This document shows, piece by piece, positions 34,278 to 43,464 of a stretch of DNA of 64,000 nt. Made by a program: the position numbers and the translations under genes. This DNA comes from Rhodanobacter sp. C03. Its GTDB lineage: Bacteria; Pseudomonadota; Gammaproteobacteria; Xanthomonadales; Rhodanobacteraceae. Numbering within the stretch: the first letter of the stretch is position 1; every line of letters starts with the position of its first letter. The stretch is taken from the NCBI RefSeq assembly GCF_002001175.1, contig NZ_MUNT01000001.1, positions 1,302,001 through 1,366,000 of the forward strand, in the 5' to 3' direction. The notes beneath the pieces were generated by a model. That model was not told where the DNA came from. It did no database searches and saw nothing but the letters and a program-made list of their open reading frames with translations.

Positions 34278-34449
34278 ATTTCCCCTGTGGTGACAATGCG
34301 GTCGCCACCTTTACTCGATCACATCGCGTAGTCGGCCTGTTGAGACCTGTGTTGGCGCGTTTACTGTAAGCGCCTGATACGCCGGCATGTTCTGCTAGAG
34401 CTGTCTCGTAGCTTGATCCATGCCGGTTCAGTGCGAGGCTGCGCGCGCA

Positions 34450-36417
34450 TTATTTAGTCACGCCGGGACCAATGCTGGAACCGACGAACTGCACCAGCGT
34501 CGTATACAACTCGGTCAGGTTGGCCTCGCTGTAGAAGCCATGCATCTCGCCGGGCTTGTCCATCCATACGTGCGCGACATGGCGATTCAGCAGTGCATTG
34601 TGCAGATTGCTGCCCTGGATCGATGGTACGCGGCGATCCTCACCACCGACGACCAGCATGACCTTGGCCTTGAGGTGATCAAGCTGATTGATCGGCGAGC
34701 GTTGCGCCAATACGTTCATGTCGTCGCCGAGGACGCGCCGGAGATAATTCTCGCCGGAAGTGGACTGCGGGATATCGCCGCGCTTGTACATCAGCGCCAG
34801 GTCATAGACGCCGACATAGCCGATCGCACATTTGTACAGATCAGGCTCCTTCACCGCACCCTCAAGTGCCGCGTAGCCGCCGTAGCTGCCGCCAAAAATG
34901 CAGATCCGTTGCGGGTCGGCGATGCCCTGGGCGATCGCCCAATGAGTGGCATCAGTGACATCGTCCTGCATCTTGCCGCCCCATTCACCCCAGCCAGCTT
35001 GCTCGAAGTTGTAGCCATAGCCACCGGAACCACGATAGTTCACCTGCAGCACGGCGTAGCCGCGGGTCGCCAGCACCTGCACATAGCTGTCGTATTCCCA
35101 GCTGTCGCTTACGCCGTAGGGTCCGCCGTGGACAAACACCACCATCGGCAGGTGTTTGGCGTTCTCCTTGCCCGGCGGAAAGCTGACATAGCCGTGCAGA
35201 TCCAGGCCGTCGCGCGCAGCAAATTCGAACGGCTGCTTGCCGGCCATCTGTTCCGGATTGATCCACGATGCGCGCGCCAGCAAACCAGTCAGCTTGTTGG
35301 TACTGCGGTCGTAAAGATAGAACGTGCCGGGATCGGCATCGGCTTCGGCCAGCACGACGCTGAGGCTGCCGTCGAGGGTTCCGGAAACGAACCGGACGCT
35401 TTCGCCTGGCAGCTGTTTCATCAGCGCGATCAGGGTAGTCGCGTCTGCCGACTGGCTATTGAACAAGGACATGCCCGGGCGGCCGTCCATGAAGCTCACT
35501 CCGATGATGTCGTCTTTAGCCATGCCGTAGACGAAGCCGTTCGGGGAGGCCTTCGGGTTGCTCCAGACCGTTGTCCAGGTGTTCTTCGCCGGATCCCAGC
35601 TGCATATGCCGAATCCACCTCCACTGGCCTTGCAGGTGAAGTACGCCACGCTGTCGTCGCGACTGAACGCCCACGGGTAGGCCCGCTCGTCATCGGGTTT
35701 CGACACCACCTGCCAGCCGTCGCCATTGATCGGATGCGCGTACACCTTGACGTTGCCGTTGACGTCTTCACCGTAGGCAAAACGGACGTGCCCCTGATGA
35801 TCAGCGACGAATTCCATGTTGCGAGCCGGCGCGTTAAGCAGGCGTGCCATGCCACCGTCGCGCACGTCCATGCGGTAGAGGACGGGTAGCATGCCTTCCG
35901 TGCCGGCGGCATCCCAGGAGCTGACCGCGACCAGCACATGGTTGGGGTCATCTGGAATCGAGGCTATGAATTCGCCGAACCCGCGATCGGCGACTGCCTT
36001 CTGAATGTGCGAACCGGTACTCATGTTGTTGTTGCGATAGCCGTACAGCAACTTCGGATTTCCGCCGTCTGCGTCGACCCCGAACAGTTCGCCGGTGGCC
36101 AGCGGCGAGTCGTAGCCACCCTGGCGCGTGCCCACTGTATACAGCACACGTGTGGGCGAAGCCCACCAGAAGTCGATGACGTCATCCCCTTCGCGCGGGC
36201 TGACGAGATTGCCCTTCTTGTCGGCGAGACGGATCAACGCCACTACGGTCTGGCCTTTGACAATCGCAGTCGCCGCCAGGTACTTCCCGTCGGGGGAAAT
36301 CTTGACGCTCTTGTATTGATCATGGCGTGCCAGATCGGCAAGTGAAACCGCCTGCGCATGCAGAACGGAAACGCACAGCAACAACAACGCAATGATCCAG
36401 CGTCGCAAATCCATCAT
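34450..36417 (-). CDS. S9 family prolyl oligopeptidase-like peptidase 2
   Basis: A 655-residue paralogue of peptidase 1, clearly from tandem duplication. Signal peptide LRRWIIALLLLCVSVLHA; propeller about 30-395; catalytic Ser in FGGSYGGYAALEG, Asp in GGEDRRVPSIQG, His in GEMHGFYS. Likely a periplasmic dipeptidyl- or oligopeptidase. AGGGGAA precedes two ATGs (36417 and 36414). The 172-bp gap to peptidase 1 suggests separate promoters. Confidence 0.92.
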   Translation of the reverse strand: MMDLRRWIIALLLLCVSVLHAQAVSLADLARHDQYKSVKISPDGKYLAATAIVKGQTVVALIRLADKKGNLVSPREGDDVIDFWWASPTRVLYTVGTRQGGYDSPLATGELFGVDADGGNPKLLYGYRNNNMSTGSHIQKAVADRGFGEFIASIPDDPNHVLVAVSSWDAAGTEGMLPVLYRMDVRDGGMARLLNAPARNMEFVADHQGHVRFAYGEDVNGNVKVYAHPINGDGWQVVSKPDDERAYPWAFSRDDSVAYFTCKASGGGFGICSWDPAKNTWTTVWSNPKASPNGFVYGMAKDDIIGVSFMDGRPGMSLFNSQSADATTLIALMKQLPGESVRFVSGTLDGSLSVVLAEADADPGTFYLYDRSTNKLTGLLARASWINPEQMAGKQPFEFAARDGLDLHGYVSFPPGKENAKHLPMVVFVHGGPYGVSDSWEYDSYVQVLATRGYAVLQVNYRGSGGYGYNFEQAGWGEWGGKMQDDVTDATHWAIAQGIADPQRICIFGGSYGGYAALEGAVKEPDLYKCAIGYVGVYDLALMYKRGDIPQSTSGENYLRRVLGDDMNVLAQRSPINQLDHLKAKVMLVVGGEDRRVPSIQGSNLHNALLNRHVAHVWMDKPGEMHGFYSEANLTELYTTLVQFVGSSIGPGVTK

Positions 36418-36512
36418 CTGATTCCCCTGTCATGATGCACGACCACACCTCATGCGCGGTCGTATCCCCGGGTCATTTATAGCGATCCAGGTTGGCCGAG
36501 GCAACAATCGAC

Positions 36513-36544
36513 AAAAGGGCGGCCCATGCATGGGCCGCCCTTTT
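36513..36544. terminator. Bidirectional terminator, 32-bp perfect palindrome
   Basis: AAAAGGGCGGCCCATG followed directly by its exact complement, ending in TTTT. It has an A-tract and T-tract, so it works for both strands. It lies 29 bases after the stop of the M28 gene at 36573. Confidence 0.85.
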
Positions 36545-36572
36545 GGGTCGAACCTGACGCCAGCTCTCGCGA

Positions 36573-38876
36573 CTATCGGTTCAACAGCGCGGTCAGCTGG
36601 TCGAGTTGTGTACGGTAACGGTCAAGCACTTTCGCGGTGAGCACGGCGTAGTGGTTGGCTTCGTCCCAGCGGCGTGCCTCGATCGCCTCGCGCACGCCGG
36701 GCACGGTCTTGACGCCATAGCCGGTGAGCATGCCGGGCGCGTAGATGAAGTGCTTGAACCAGGCGCGGCCGGGCAGGCCGGCAGGATCGGTCAATGCCTG
36801 CTCCAGGCTGCCCATCAGCTGGTTCAGTTGCTGCTGTTGCGGGGCTGGCATATCGAAGCCGGTGCTGGCGCGCCTGGCGTACGCAGCCTGGAATGCCTGC
36901 GCACTCTGCTTGAGTTGTTTCGCGGCCTGGTCCAGCGGGGCCAGATTGATCGCGGGCACGTCGGAGTCGCGTGCGGGTGGTGCCAGCGGTCGGGTCGGGT
37001 CGGCATCGAGCGTGAACGCGTGCAGATCCAGCAGCTGGTGTTGCTGTTCGGTGGCCTTGCGGGTGTCGTCGACCAGCTTGTGCAATTCACCCACGTAGCG
37101 ATCGAGCGTGCTGCTGAAATCGCCGAAGCGCAGCGGCAATACGTTGGCGTCGGCGGTACGCAGCACGATGTGGCCGGCCACCTTGGACAGGGCCACGCCG
37201 TACTCGAAGGTGGGATCGCCGAAGCGCACGTAGTGGTCGAACGAGTCGTAGCGCGAGTGGTAGATGCCGCCGTCGTCATCCTCGCCGCTGAAGCCGAGGT
37301 CGAGCGAGGCGATGCCCAGATGTTCCAGGAACGCGCTGTAGTCGGAGCCGGAGCCCAGTGCCTCGATCGGCACGTCGCCACCCGCGGCTGCCAGCTTGGC
37401 GTTCGCCTTGGCCTCGGGCTTCGCGTCCTTGCCGTAGCCGTCGACCAGCATGTGCGCGCGCATGCGTTCGCGCACGCTGGCGTGGGTTTCCGGATCGGTC
37501 ACGCCAGCCGCGACCTGGTTGACCAGGTGCTGCAGCGAGTGGCTGCCGCCAGCATCGAGGAAGCCGCGGCCGTTGGTATCCGAGTTGAGGTAGAGCACGG
37601 CCTTCTGCTGCAGTTCGGCGGCGTGCGTCTCGGCCCATTCGGTCGAGCCGAGCAGGCCCGGCTCCTCGCCGTCCCAGCTGGCGTAGACCAGCGTGCGCTG
37701 TGGCCGCCAGCCTTGTTTGACCAGGCCGCCGATCGCCTTGGCCTCGGCCATCAGGGCGACGTTGCCGGCGAGCGGATCCCAGGCGCCGAACACCCAGCCG
37801 TCGTGGTGGTTGCCGCGCACGATCCACAGGTCAGGTTCGGTGGAGCCTTTGAGTGTGGCGATCACGTCGTAGACCGGTTTCTGGCCCCAGTCCGACAGTA
37901 CGGTGAGGTGCGCCTTGGCCGTGCTGGGGCCGACGTGATAGGCGAACGGCAGCGAGCCGCGCCAGCCGGCCGGGGCCACCGGTCCGGTCAGCGACTGCAG
38001 CAGTGGCGTGGCGTCGGCGTAGGAGATCGGCAAGACCGGAATCTTCAGGATCGTCTTCGCGTCCTTGAGCGCCAGCCGCTTGGCACCCGGCGTGGAACCG
38101 ATGCCGGGCGTCAGCGGATCGCCCGGGTACTGCTGCATGTCCGCCACGGAACCACGCTGCACGCCCTGCGCCGGGCGCCAACCGCCTTGCGGATAGGTGT
38201 CGCCCTGGGCATAGCCGTCGTCGTGCGGATCGGAATAGATCAGGCAGCCGACCGCGCCGTGTTCCTGCGCGAGCTTGGGTTTCAGGCCGCGCCAGCCGCC
38301 GCCGTAGCGGGTGATGACGATCTTGCCGCGCACGTCGATCCCGCGGCGGGCCAGTTCCTTGTAGTCGTCCGGCATGCCGTAGTTGGCATATACCAGTGCT
38401 GCAGTAACGTCGCCGTCGCCGCCATAGACGTTGTACGGCGGCAGTGCACCCTCGGCGCCCGAGGTGGCATCACTGGCGACAGCCGGCTCCTTCAGCACGG
38501 CGGTATAGGGGTGTGGCCCGAGCAGCTCCAGCGCCACCTTTTTCGGTGTGGGGTAGAGCACGCTGAAGGTCTCGATGTGCGCATCCCAGCCCCATTCGCG
38601 AAACTTCGCCAGCATGAACTCGGCATTCGCCTTGTCGTGCGGTGAGCCCACCTGGTTGGGCTCGGACGACATCTGCTTGAGCCAACTGCGCTGATCGGCG
38701 GGATCGAGCTGGGCGTCGAAGCGCTGTTCCAGGCTTTGCTGCGCGGTGGCATTGGCGGGAGCGAAGCCAAGCATGCCGCCATCGTCGTGACTGCCCTGGT
38801 CGGTGGCAGCGGCAGTCATGAAGGTGGCAAGCACACCAGCCAGTGTCAGCAGCGGGCGGATTTTCCATCGGGTCAT
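36573..38876 (-). CDS. M28 peptidase, glutamate carboxypeptidase II-like
   Basis: A 767-residue exported peptidase of the M28B (PSMA/transferrin-receptor-like) group. Signal peptide, a protease-associated domain (about 125-280), a catalytic domain with GNHHDGWVFGAWDPLAG (His, Asp), WDGEEPGLLGSTEW (Glu-Glu), NSDTNGRG (Asp) and YHSRYDSF (His), and a C-terminal helical dimerisation domain (TFEYGVALSKVAGHIVLRTAD to the end). All metal ligands are present, unlike transferrin receptors. It likely releases C-terminal residues from peptides in the periplasm or outside. Confidence 0.93.
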   Translation of the reverse strand: MTRWKIRPLLTLAGVLATFMTAAATDQGSHDDGGMLGFAPANATAQQSLEQRFDAQLDPADQRSWLKQMSSEPNQVGSPHDKANAEFMLAKFREWGWDAHIETFSVLYPTPKKVALELLGPHPYTAVLKEPAVASDATSGAEGALPPYNVYGGDGDVTAALVYANYGMPDDYKELARRGIDVRGKIVITRYGGGWRGLKPKLAQEHGAVGCLIYSDPHDDGYAQGDTYPQGGWRPAQGVQRGSVADMQQYPGDPLTPGIGSTPGAKRLALKDAKTILKIPVLPISYADATPLLQSLTGPVAPAGWRGSLPFAYHVGPSTAKAHLTVLSDWGQKPVYDVIATLKGSTEPDLWIVRGNHHDGWVFGAWDPLAGNVALMAEAKAIGGLVKQGWRPQRTLVYASWDGEEPGLLGSTEWAETHAAELQQKAVLYLNSDTNGRGFLDAGGSHSLQHLVNQVAAGVTDPETHASVRERMRAHMLVDGYGKDAKPEAKANAKLAAAGGDVPIEALGSGSDYSAFLEHLGIASLDLGFSGEDDDGGIYHSRYDSFDHYVRFGDPTFEYGVALSKVAGHIVLRTADANVLPLRFGDFSSTLDRYVGELHKLVDDTRKATEQQHQLLDLHAFTLDADPTRPLAPPARDSDVPAINLAPLDQAAKQLKQSAQAFQAAYARRASTGFDMPAPQQQQLNQLMGSLEQALTDPAGLPGRAWFKHFIYAPGMLTGYGVKTVPGVREAIEARRWDEANHYAVLTAKVLDRYRTQLDQLTALLNR

Positions 38877-39051
38877 CTGATATCGCTCCCCATCGGTTGA
38901 TCATCGAGCGGATCGCGGCGCTGATCGGGCTGGACATTGCCCGTCAGGCTGCATCCGCTTGGTTATACGCGCAGATCATGAAACTTGCCCAGGACAGTAG
39001 TGATGTCCACGGTGCGCCTGGGCCTTGGCCATCGAAGGATCGAGCGGAAGC

Positions 39052-40473
39052 CTACGGACCCGCCGAACTCGTGGCAGTCCCGGGCTTTGGCGATGCCTGT
39101 GGCAGATCGGAGTGGTCGGATGACGTGGCTTGATTTCCGTCCGGGACGGTGATGTCCTGCCGGAACAGCTGATGGCCGTCTTGATCGCTGTAGGTCAGTT
39201 TGTATTTCCCCGGCCGCAGATAAAGATCGCTGACAGGCGCGCCCTGGTGGAAACGAATGCGTTCATCTTCCACGGCATTCAGAGGCACGGGATCGAGCAC
39301 CATCAGATCGGCTGGGATCGCCTCATCGCCTTCGTCGGCATATCGCGCCTCTACCAGGCATGGATACGAGCGTGCACAGCGATCGCCGGCGATGAAAAAG
39401 GGCACGCGCAGGCCACCGAGGCTGAGCCACGTTGGCCGTCCATGCTGCATTTCCTGTGGCGGAAAGAACACGCTGACGTCATACCCCTGGCGCAGCGACC
39501 AGGGCTTGCCGTTCTTGTCCAGGAACACGAGCGGCATCTTCGGCTTCAGCTTTCGCATGACCGCAGAGTAATAAGGATGGTCATCATCGCCAGACTGATG
39601 CGGAAACAGCATGGTCTGTTCCACAGTAAGCGGGTCGATACCCGAAAGCTTGTGCAGATGCTCGGCCATGGAGGAGCCGCCGAGGTAGACGCCCGATTCC
39701 TGGATATGCGCATAACCGGCATCGACCACCAGTCGCGCATTCGGATCCTGCTTGAACACCTGCTTGTAGAGGTTGCGCGCCTGTTCGGCTTCGCGCGCGT
39801 CACCAGTGGCGTTGGAGAGTGCTTCGTAGGCGATCACCTTGAAGCCGAGCTTCAGTGCGGTGCGGACCATTTCGGCACAGATCGGCTCTTCGGTGTAAAA
39901 GCCACTGTCCTTGATCGGGTAGCCGCGTGCCTGCAACCCGGTGTCGGTCTGGTAGAGCGTTTCGGCGGCAAAATAGTTGAAGCCCTCTGCACGCAACTTG
40001 CTCAGCAGCTGCACGGTCAGTGTACGGGTGAGCGGTATGTTGTGCGCCTCGTTGAAGAACACGGCACGGTATTTTTTGGCCAGTTCGGGAATGGCCTCCA
40101 GCGCGGGACGGGCGGTGTAGTCGGAGTTGTCCAGCGGTGAGGGGCGGTCATCCGGCGCCGCCGGCTGCCTGATCGAGAAGCTGACCGCGGCGTCCGGGTA
40201 GTCGCCGATGAAGGTCTGATACCAGCTCAGGTACTGGCCGAAGATGACATGGAAGGCAGCGTCCTTGTTGCCGGCATAGGCATAGCGCATCACCTGATAC
40301 TGGGCCAGCAGGCTCTTGCGCTTGTTGGCGTCCTGCATGATCTGCTCGGACTGGCGCGAGGCCTCGATCTGGCGAGCCTGCCACTGCGAAGCCGATTGCG
40401 CATGGCTCGTGGTGGCTGCGCAGCTCAGCAGCAGCGCACAGCCCAGGGGAACTCCTCTGTGAAGCGACAGCAT
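39052..40473 (-). CDS. Exported conserved protein, possibly ChaN/EreA-like
   Basis: A 473-residue protein with signal peptide (LHRGVPLGCALLLSCAATTSHA). The core contains VFFNEAHNIPLTRTL, FNYFAAETL, KVIAYEAL and ARLVVDAGYAHIQES, a pattern seen in ChaN-like haem-binding and erythromycin-esterase-like folds (Glu-Ala-His and Glu near the active site). The assignment to that superfamily is tentative. The C-terminus is a beta-rich tail with SDLYLRPGKYKLTYSDQDGH. AGGAG is well placed before the ATG at 40473. Confidence 0.72.
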   Translation of the reverse strand: MLSLHRGVPLGCALLLSCAATTSHAQSASQWQARQIEASRQSEQIMQDANKRKSLLAQYQVMRYAYAGNKDAAFHVIFGQYLSWYQTFIGDYPDAAVSFSIRQPAAPDDRPSPLDNSDYTARPALEAIPELAKKYRAVFFNEAHNIPLTRTLTVQLLSKLRAEGFNYFAAETLYQTDTGLQARGYPIKDSGFYTEEPICAEMVRTALKLGFKVIAYEALSNATGDAREAEQARNLYKQVFKQDPNARLVVDAGYAHIQESGVYLGGSSMAEHLHKLSGIDPLTVEQTMLFPHQSGDDDHPYYSAVMRKLKPKMPLVFLDKNGKPWSLRQGYDVSVFFPPQEMQHGRPTWLSLGGLRVPFFIAGDRCARSYPCLVEARYADEGDEAIPADLMVLDPVPLNAVEDERIRFHQGAPVSDLYLRPGKYKLTYSDQDGHQLFRQDITVPDGNQATSSDHSDLPQASPKPGTATSSAGP

Positions 40474-40675
40474 GGATGCTCCTGTCTTCGTTTCGGCAAA
40501 GCGATTGTGCCTGTTTACCAGCATAAGCAGCCACTGTCAGGTGTCGGCGCGCATACAGCCTTGCGAACCAGCATGAGACTCGAGCCGGTTCACTGCACCA
40601 TGCCAAGCGGCACAGGGCCGCGCAGGTTATTTGGGCGCACAATCGGCGGCACCTTGTCCATGAGCGGAGTACGTC

Positions 40676-41452
40676 ATGCGTCCGACTGTTCTTGCTGTGT
40701 TGATTGCCCTCGCGCTTCCTTCGGTAGCGCTTGCCCAGACTTCGAACATGCATTCCAGTGCCGCTGCTGCCGTGGTGGCCAGGGCGGTCGGTGACCCCGC
40801 GCGGCAGGCCGATGTATCCAACGATGGCCGCCGCAAGATCACGGCGGTGATGACATTTGCCGAGGTCAAGCCGGGCCAGAAAGTGCTGGAACTGATTCCC
40901 GGCAGCGGCTATTTCACGCGTGTGTTCAGTGCCGTCGTGGGACCGCAGGGACACGTCTATACGGTGTGGCCGAATGAGTACGCGAAAGAGGATGCCGACG
41001 ATGTGGCCGGTTCGAGCAAGCTTGCTGCCGATCCGCACTACGCCAACGTCAGCGTGCTGACCCAGCCGGCGAACCAGCTGAGCTCGCCCGAGCCGGTCGA
41101 CCTGGTGTTTACCTCGCAGAACTATCACGACTATCCGGACAAGTTCATGGGGCAGGTCGATCCTGCGGTACTCAACAAGCAGGTGTTCGACGCGCTGAAG
41201 CCTGGTGGCCTGTGGGTGATCATCGATCACGTGGCTCCGACAGGCTCCGGCATGGCCGACACCGACACGCTGCACCGGATCGATCCGGCGATCGTGAAGA
41301 AGCAGGTGGAAGCGGCCGGCTTCGTGTTCGACGGTGAAAGCAAGGCGCTGCGCAATCCGGCCGATCCGCACACCATCAAGGTGTTCGACAAGTCGATACG
41401 CGGCCATACCGACCAGTTCATCTACCGCTTTCGCAAGCCGGTGGCGAAGTAA
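40676..41452 (+). CDS. Exported class I SAM methyltransferase-like protein
   Basis: A 258-residue protein with a clear signal peptide (MRPTVLAVLIALALPSVALA) and a Rossmann-type methyltransferase domain: VKPGQKVLELIPGSGYFTRVFSAVVGPQGHVYTV (motif I with GSGY in place of GxGxG), VDLVFTSQNYHDYPD and ALKPGGLWVIIDHVAP. The family is common in proteobacteria although SAM is not expected in the periplasm, so the real reaction is unclear. CGGAG precedes the ATG. Confidence 0.87.
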   Translation: MRPTVLAVLIALALPSVALAQTSNMHSSAAAAVVARAVGDPARQADVSNDGRRKITAVMTFAEVKPGQKVLELIPGSGYFTRVFSAVVGPQGHVYTVWPNEYAKEDADDVAGSSKLAADPHYANVSVLTQPANQLSSPEPVDLVFTSQNYHDYPDKFMGQVDPAVLNKQVFDALKPGGLWVIIDHVAPTGSGMADTDTLHRIDPAIVKKQVEAAGFVFDGESKALRNPADPHTIKVFDKSIRGHTDQFIYRFRKPVAK

Positions 41453-41581
41453 CTACCGCCGGAATCATCGCGTGCCGGGTGCGCTCACCACGCGGCCTGC
41501 TTGAGCTGTGACGGCGATTGGCGGCACCATCGGTCATCGAGGCGGCGTACCCGCCGCAGGCGCGATGCAGGCAGGAACACC

Positions 41582-41767
41582 GTGAGTCCCACTGAATCCA
41601 CTTCGCTGGCGCAGGATTCCGCGGATCCGCCGCCGGTGCCTCCGGCGGAGCCGGACGCCGCCGATTGCTGTGGTGAGGGGTGCGTGCATTGTGTGTATGA
41701 CGTTTACGCGGACGCACTTGAACGCTACCAGGCTGCGCTGGCCGCCTGGCGTGTTCGTCACTCCTGA
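41582..41767 (+). CDS. Small oxidoreductase-like domain protein
   Basis: A 61-residue protein of the 'oxidoreductase-like' N-terminal family: PPPVPPAEPDAADCCGEGC followed by CVYDVYADALERYQAALAAW. The Cys pattern CC-x3-C-x2-C suggests metal binding. It starts with GTG at 41582 after AGGAAC. Located 23 bp before the DDAH gene and probably co-transcribed with it. Confidence 0.85.
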   Translation: MSPTESTSLAQDSADPPPVPPAEPDAADCCGEGCVHCVYDVYADALERYQAALAAWRVRHS

Positions 41768-41790
41768 ATTGCACCGTCCAAGGACTCGCC

Positions 41791-42561
41791 ATGTGGATTG
41801 CCGTCACCCGTGAAGTCAGCCCCACCCTCGGCAACTGCGAGTTGTCGTATGTGCCGCGCGAGGCGATCGACGTGGCGCGTGCCAGCGCGCAGCATCACGA
41901 TTACCAGCATGCGCTGGAGGCGCTCGGCTGCCGCCTGTTGACGCTGCCGGCCGAGCCGGACCTGCCCGACGCGGTCTTCGTCGAGGACACGGCGATCGTG
42001 CTGGACGAAGTCGCGGTGCTGACCCGGCCCGGCGCGCTGTCACGCCGGGCCGAGGTGCCCAGCGTCGCCGAGGTGCTGCGCCGTTATCGGCCGGTGCTGG
42101 TGATCGATGCACCGGGTACGCTCGACGGCGGCGATGTGCTGCGACTTGGTCGCACGTTATATGTTGGCCAGTCGGCGCGCAGCAACGCCGAGGGCATCGC
42201 GCAGTTGCGCGAGTTGCTGGCCGGCCATGGCTACGCCGTGCGGGGTGTGCCGACGCGTGGCTGCCTGCATCTGAAATCCGCTGTCACGCAAGTCGCCGAC
42301 GATACGTTGCTGCTACAACCGGATTGGGTAGATCGCGAGCTGTTTGCCAGCTTTCGCATCATCGAGGTCGATCCCGGCGAACCGCATGCCGCCAACGTGC
42401 TGCGCATTGGCGACGCGCTGCTGATGCCGGCAAGTTTTCCGCGCACGCAGCAGCGGCTGCTTGAGGCCGGCTTCGAGGTCACCGGGGTCGAGGTCGCCGA
42501 ATTGCAGAAGGCCGAAGGTGCGGTGACCTGCTGCAGCCTGGTGTTTCGCGTGATGGAATGA
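41791..42561 (+). CDS. ddaH: Dimethylarginine dimethylaminohydrolase family protein
   Basis: A 256-residue amidinotransferase-fold enzyme. Landmarks: FVEDTAIV, TLDGGDVLRLG, the catalytic His in RGCLHLKSAVT and catalytic Cys in GAVTCCSLVF near the C-terminus. These match DDAH, which splits methylated arginine into citrulline and methylamine, and N-omega-type hydrolases. AAGGA precedes the ATG. Confidence 0.9.
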   Translation: MWIAVTREVSPTLGNCELSYVPREAIDVARASAQHHDYQHALEALGCRLLTLPAEPDLPDAVFVEDTAIVLDEVAVLTRPGALSRRAEVPSVAEVLRRYRPVLVIDAPGTLDGGDVLRLGRTLYVGQSARSNAEGIAQLRELLAGHGYAVRGVPTRGCLHLKSAVTQVADDTLLLQPDWVDRELFASFRIIEVDPGEPHAANVLRIGDALLMPASFPRTQQRLLEAGFEVTGVEVAELQKAEGAVTCCSLVFRVME

Positions 42562-42645
42562 GCTGCATGTGAAGCCCCGCATCGGCGATGTGGTAACCGG
42601 GACTACACTGTGCCGATAACTTATCGACATCTCACAGGAAAGCTC

Positions 42646-43155
42646 ATGACCGACGCCACCTACACCAGCTCCATTCCCGTCTTCAAGCAGATGCTCGGCA
42701 GTCTCGATGCGATCCTGGCCAAGGCCGCGGCGCATGTGGCTGAAAAGAACATCGAGCCAAGGGCGCTGACCGATGCGCGTCTGTTCCCGGACATGTTCCC
42801 GCTGAGCAAGCAGGTGCAGATCGCCTGCGATTTCGCGCGTGGCGTGTCGGCGCGGCTGGCTGGCGCCGAGGTGCCGAAGTACGACGACAACGAGCAGACG
42901 TTCGAGGAACTGCGCGGGCTGATTGCACGCAGCCTCGATTTCGTCGGCGGTTTGAGTGCAGCGCAGTTTGAAGGTGCTGCACAGCGCGAGATTGTGATAC
43001 GGCCTGGCACACCGAAGGAGCGCCGCTTCAACGGGCAGGCTTATCTGCTGAGCTACGGTCTGCCGCAGTTCTTCTTCCACGTCACCACCGCGTATGCGCT
43101 GCTGCGCCACAACGGCATCGAGATCGGCAAGCGTGATTACATGGGTCAGTATTGA
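42646..43155 (+). CDS. DUF1993 domain-containing protein
   Basis: A 169-residue protein of the DUF1993 family (DinB-like four-helix fold, function unknown). Typical parts: SIPVFKQMLGSLDAILAKA, LFPDMFPLSKQVQIACDFARG, YLLSYGLPQFFFHVTTAYALLRHNG and the C-terminal IGKRDYMG. CAGGAA precedes the ATG at 42646. A hairpin terminator follows at 43174-43207. Confidence 0.9.
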   Translation: MTDATYTSSIPVFKQMLGSLDAILAKAAAHVAEKNIEPRALTDARLFPDMFPLSKQVQIACDFARGVSARLAGAEVPKYDDNEQTFEELRGLIARSLDFVGGLSAAQFEGAAQREIVIRPGTPKERRFNGQAYLLSYGLPQFFFHVTTAYALLRHNGIEIGKRDYMGQY

Positions 43156-43173
43156 TCGGCCTGGTGTCGATCC

Positions 43174-43207
43174 CGTGCCGGGCGTGGCATAGCTCCAGCC
43201 CGGCACG
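43174..43207. terminator. Hairpin terminator
   Basis: CGTGCCGGGC (43174-43183) pairs with GCCCGGCACG (43198-43207), 14-base loop, between the convergent DUF1993 gene and the Lys-rich small gene. Confidence 0.65.
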
Positions 43208-43246
43208 CATTCGTCTGAACGGTATTGGCCTGAGCAGGCGAGGCAA

Positions 43247-43348
43247 TTACTTGCTCTTTTTCTTTTCTTGTTTGGCGGCCTTTTTTTCCTTCATGGTCTT
43301 GGCCGGCTTTTTCTTCTCGCTTTTCTTTGAATCCATGCCCTTGCTCAT
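43247..43348 (-). CDS. Small lysine-rich protein
   Basis: A 33-residue basic protein on the minus strand, starting MSKGMDSKKSEKKKPAKT and ending KQEKKKSK. GGAGAA is well placed before the ATG at 43348. Small Lys-rich proteins of this pattern (MSKG.DSKK...KPAKTMKEKKAAK) recur in proteobacteria and are likely nucleic-acid associated; function unknown. The plus strand of the same DNA reads as an apparent Phe-rich hydrophobic peptide, which is the shadow. Confidence 0.75.
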   Translation of the reverse strand: MSKGMDSKKSEKKKPAKTMKEKKAAKQEKKKSK

Positions 43349-43464
43349 GATGTTCTCCGTGGTCTGATCAGGTGATGTGGTACGCATGACGCGCGGTGAA
43401 GTTTAAGCCGATCCAGTGCTCATTGTGCAGAGTCCAGACATGCCGTTGCCGTCGCCGGGTATCG

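Noticed and set aside
36606..38645. Plus-strand open frame of 679 codons antisense to the M28B peptidase gene
   Set aside because: No recognisable domain; composition is that of a shadow frame. The minus-strand peptidase is complete with all metal ligands.
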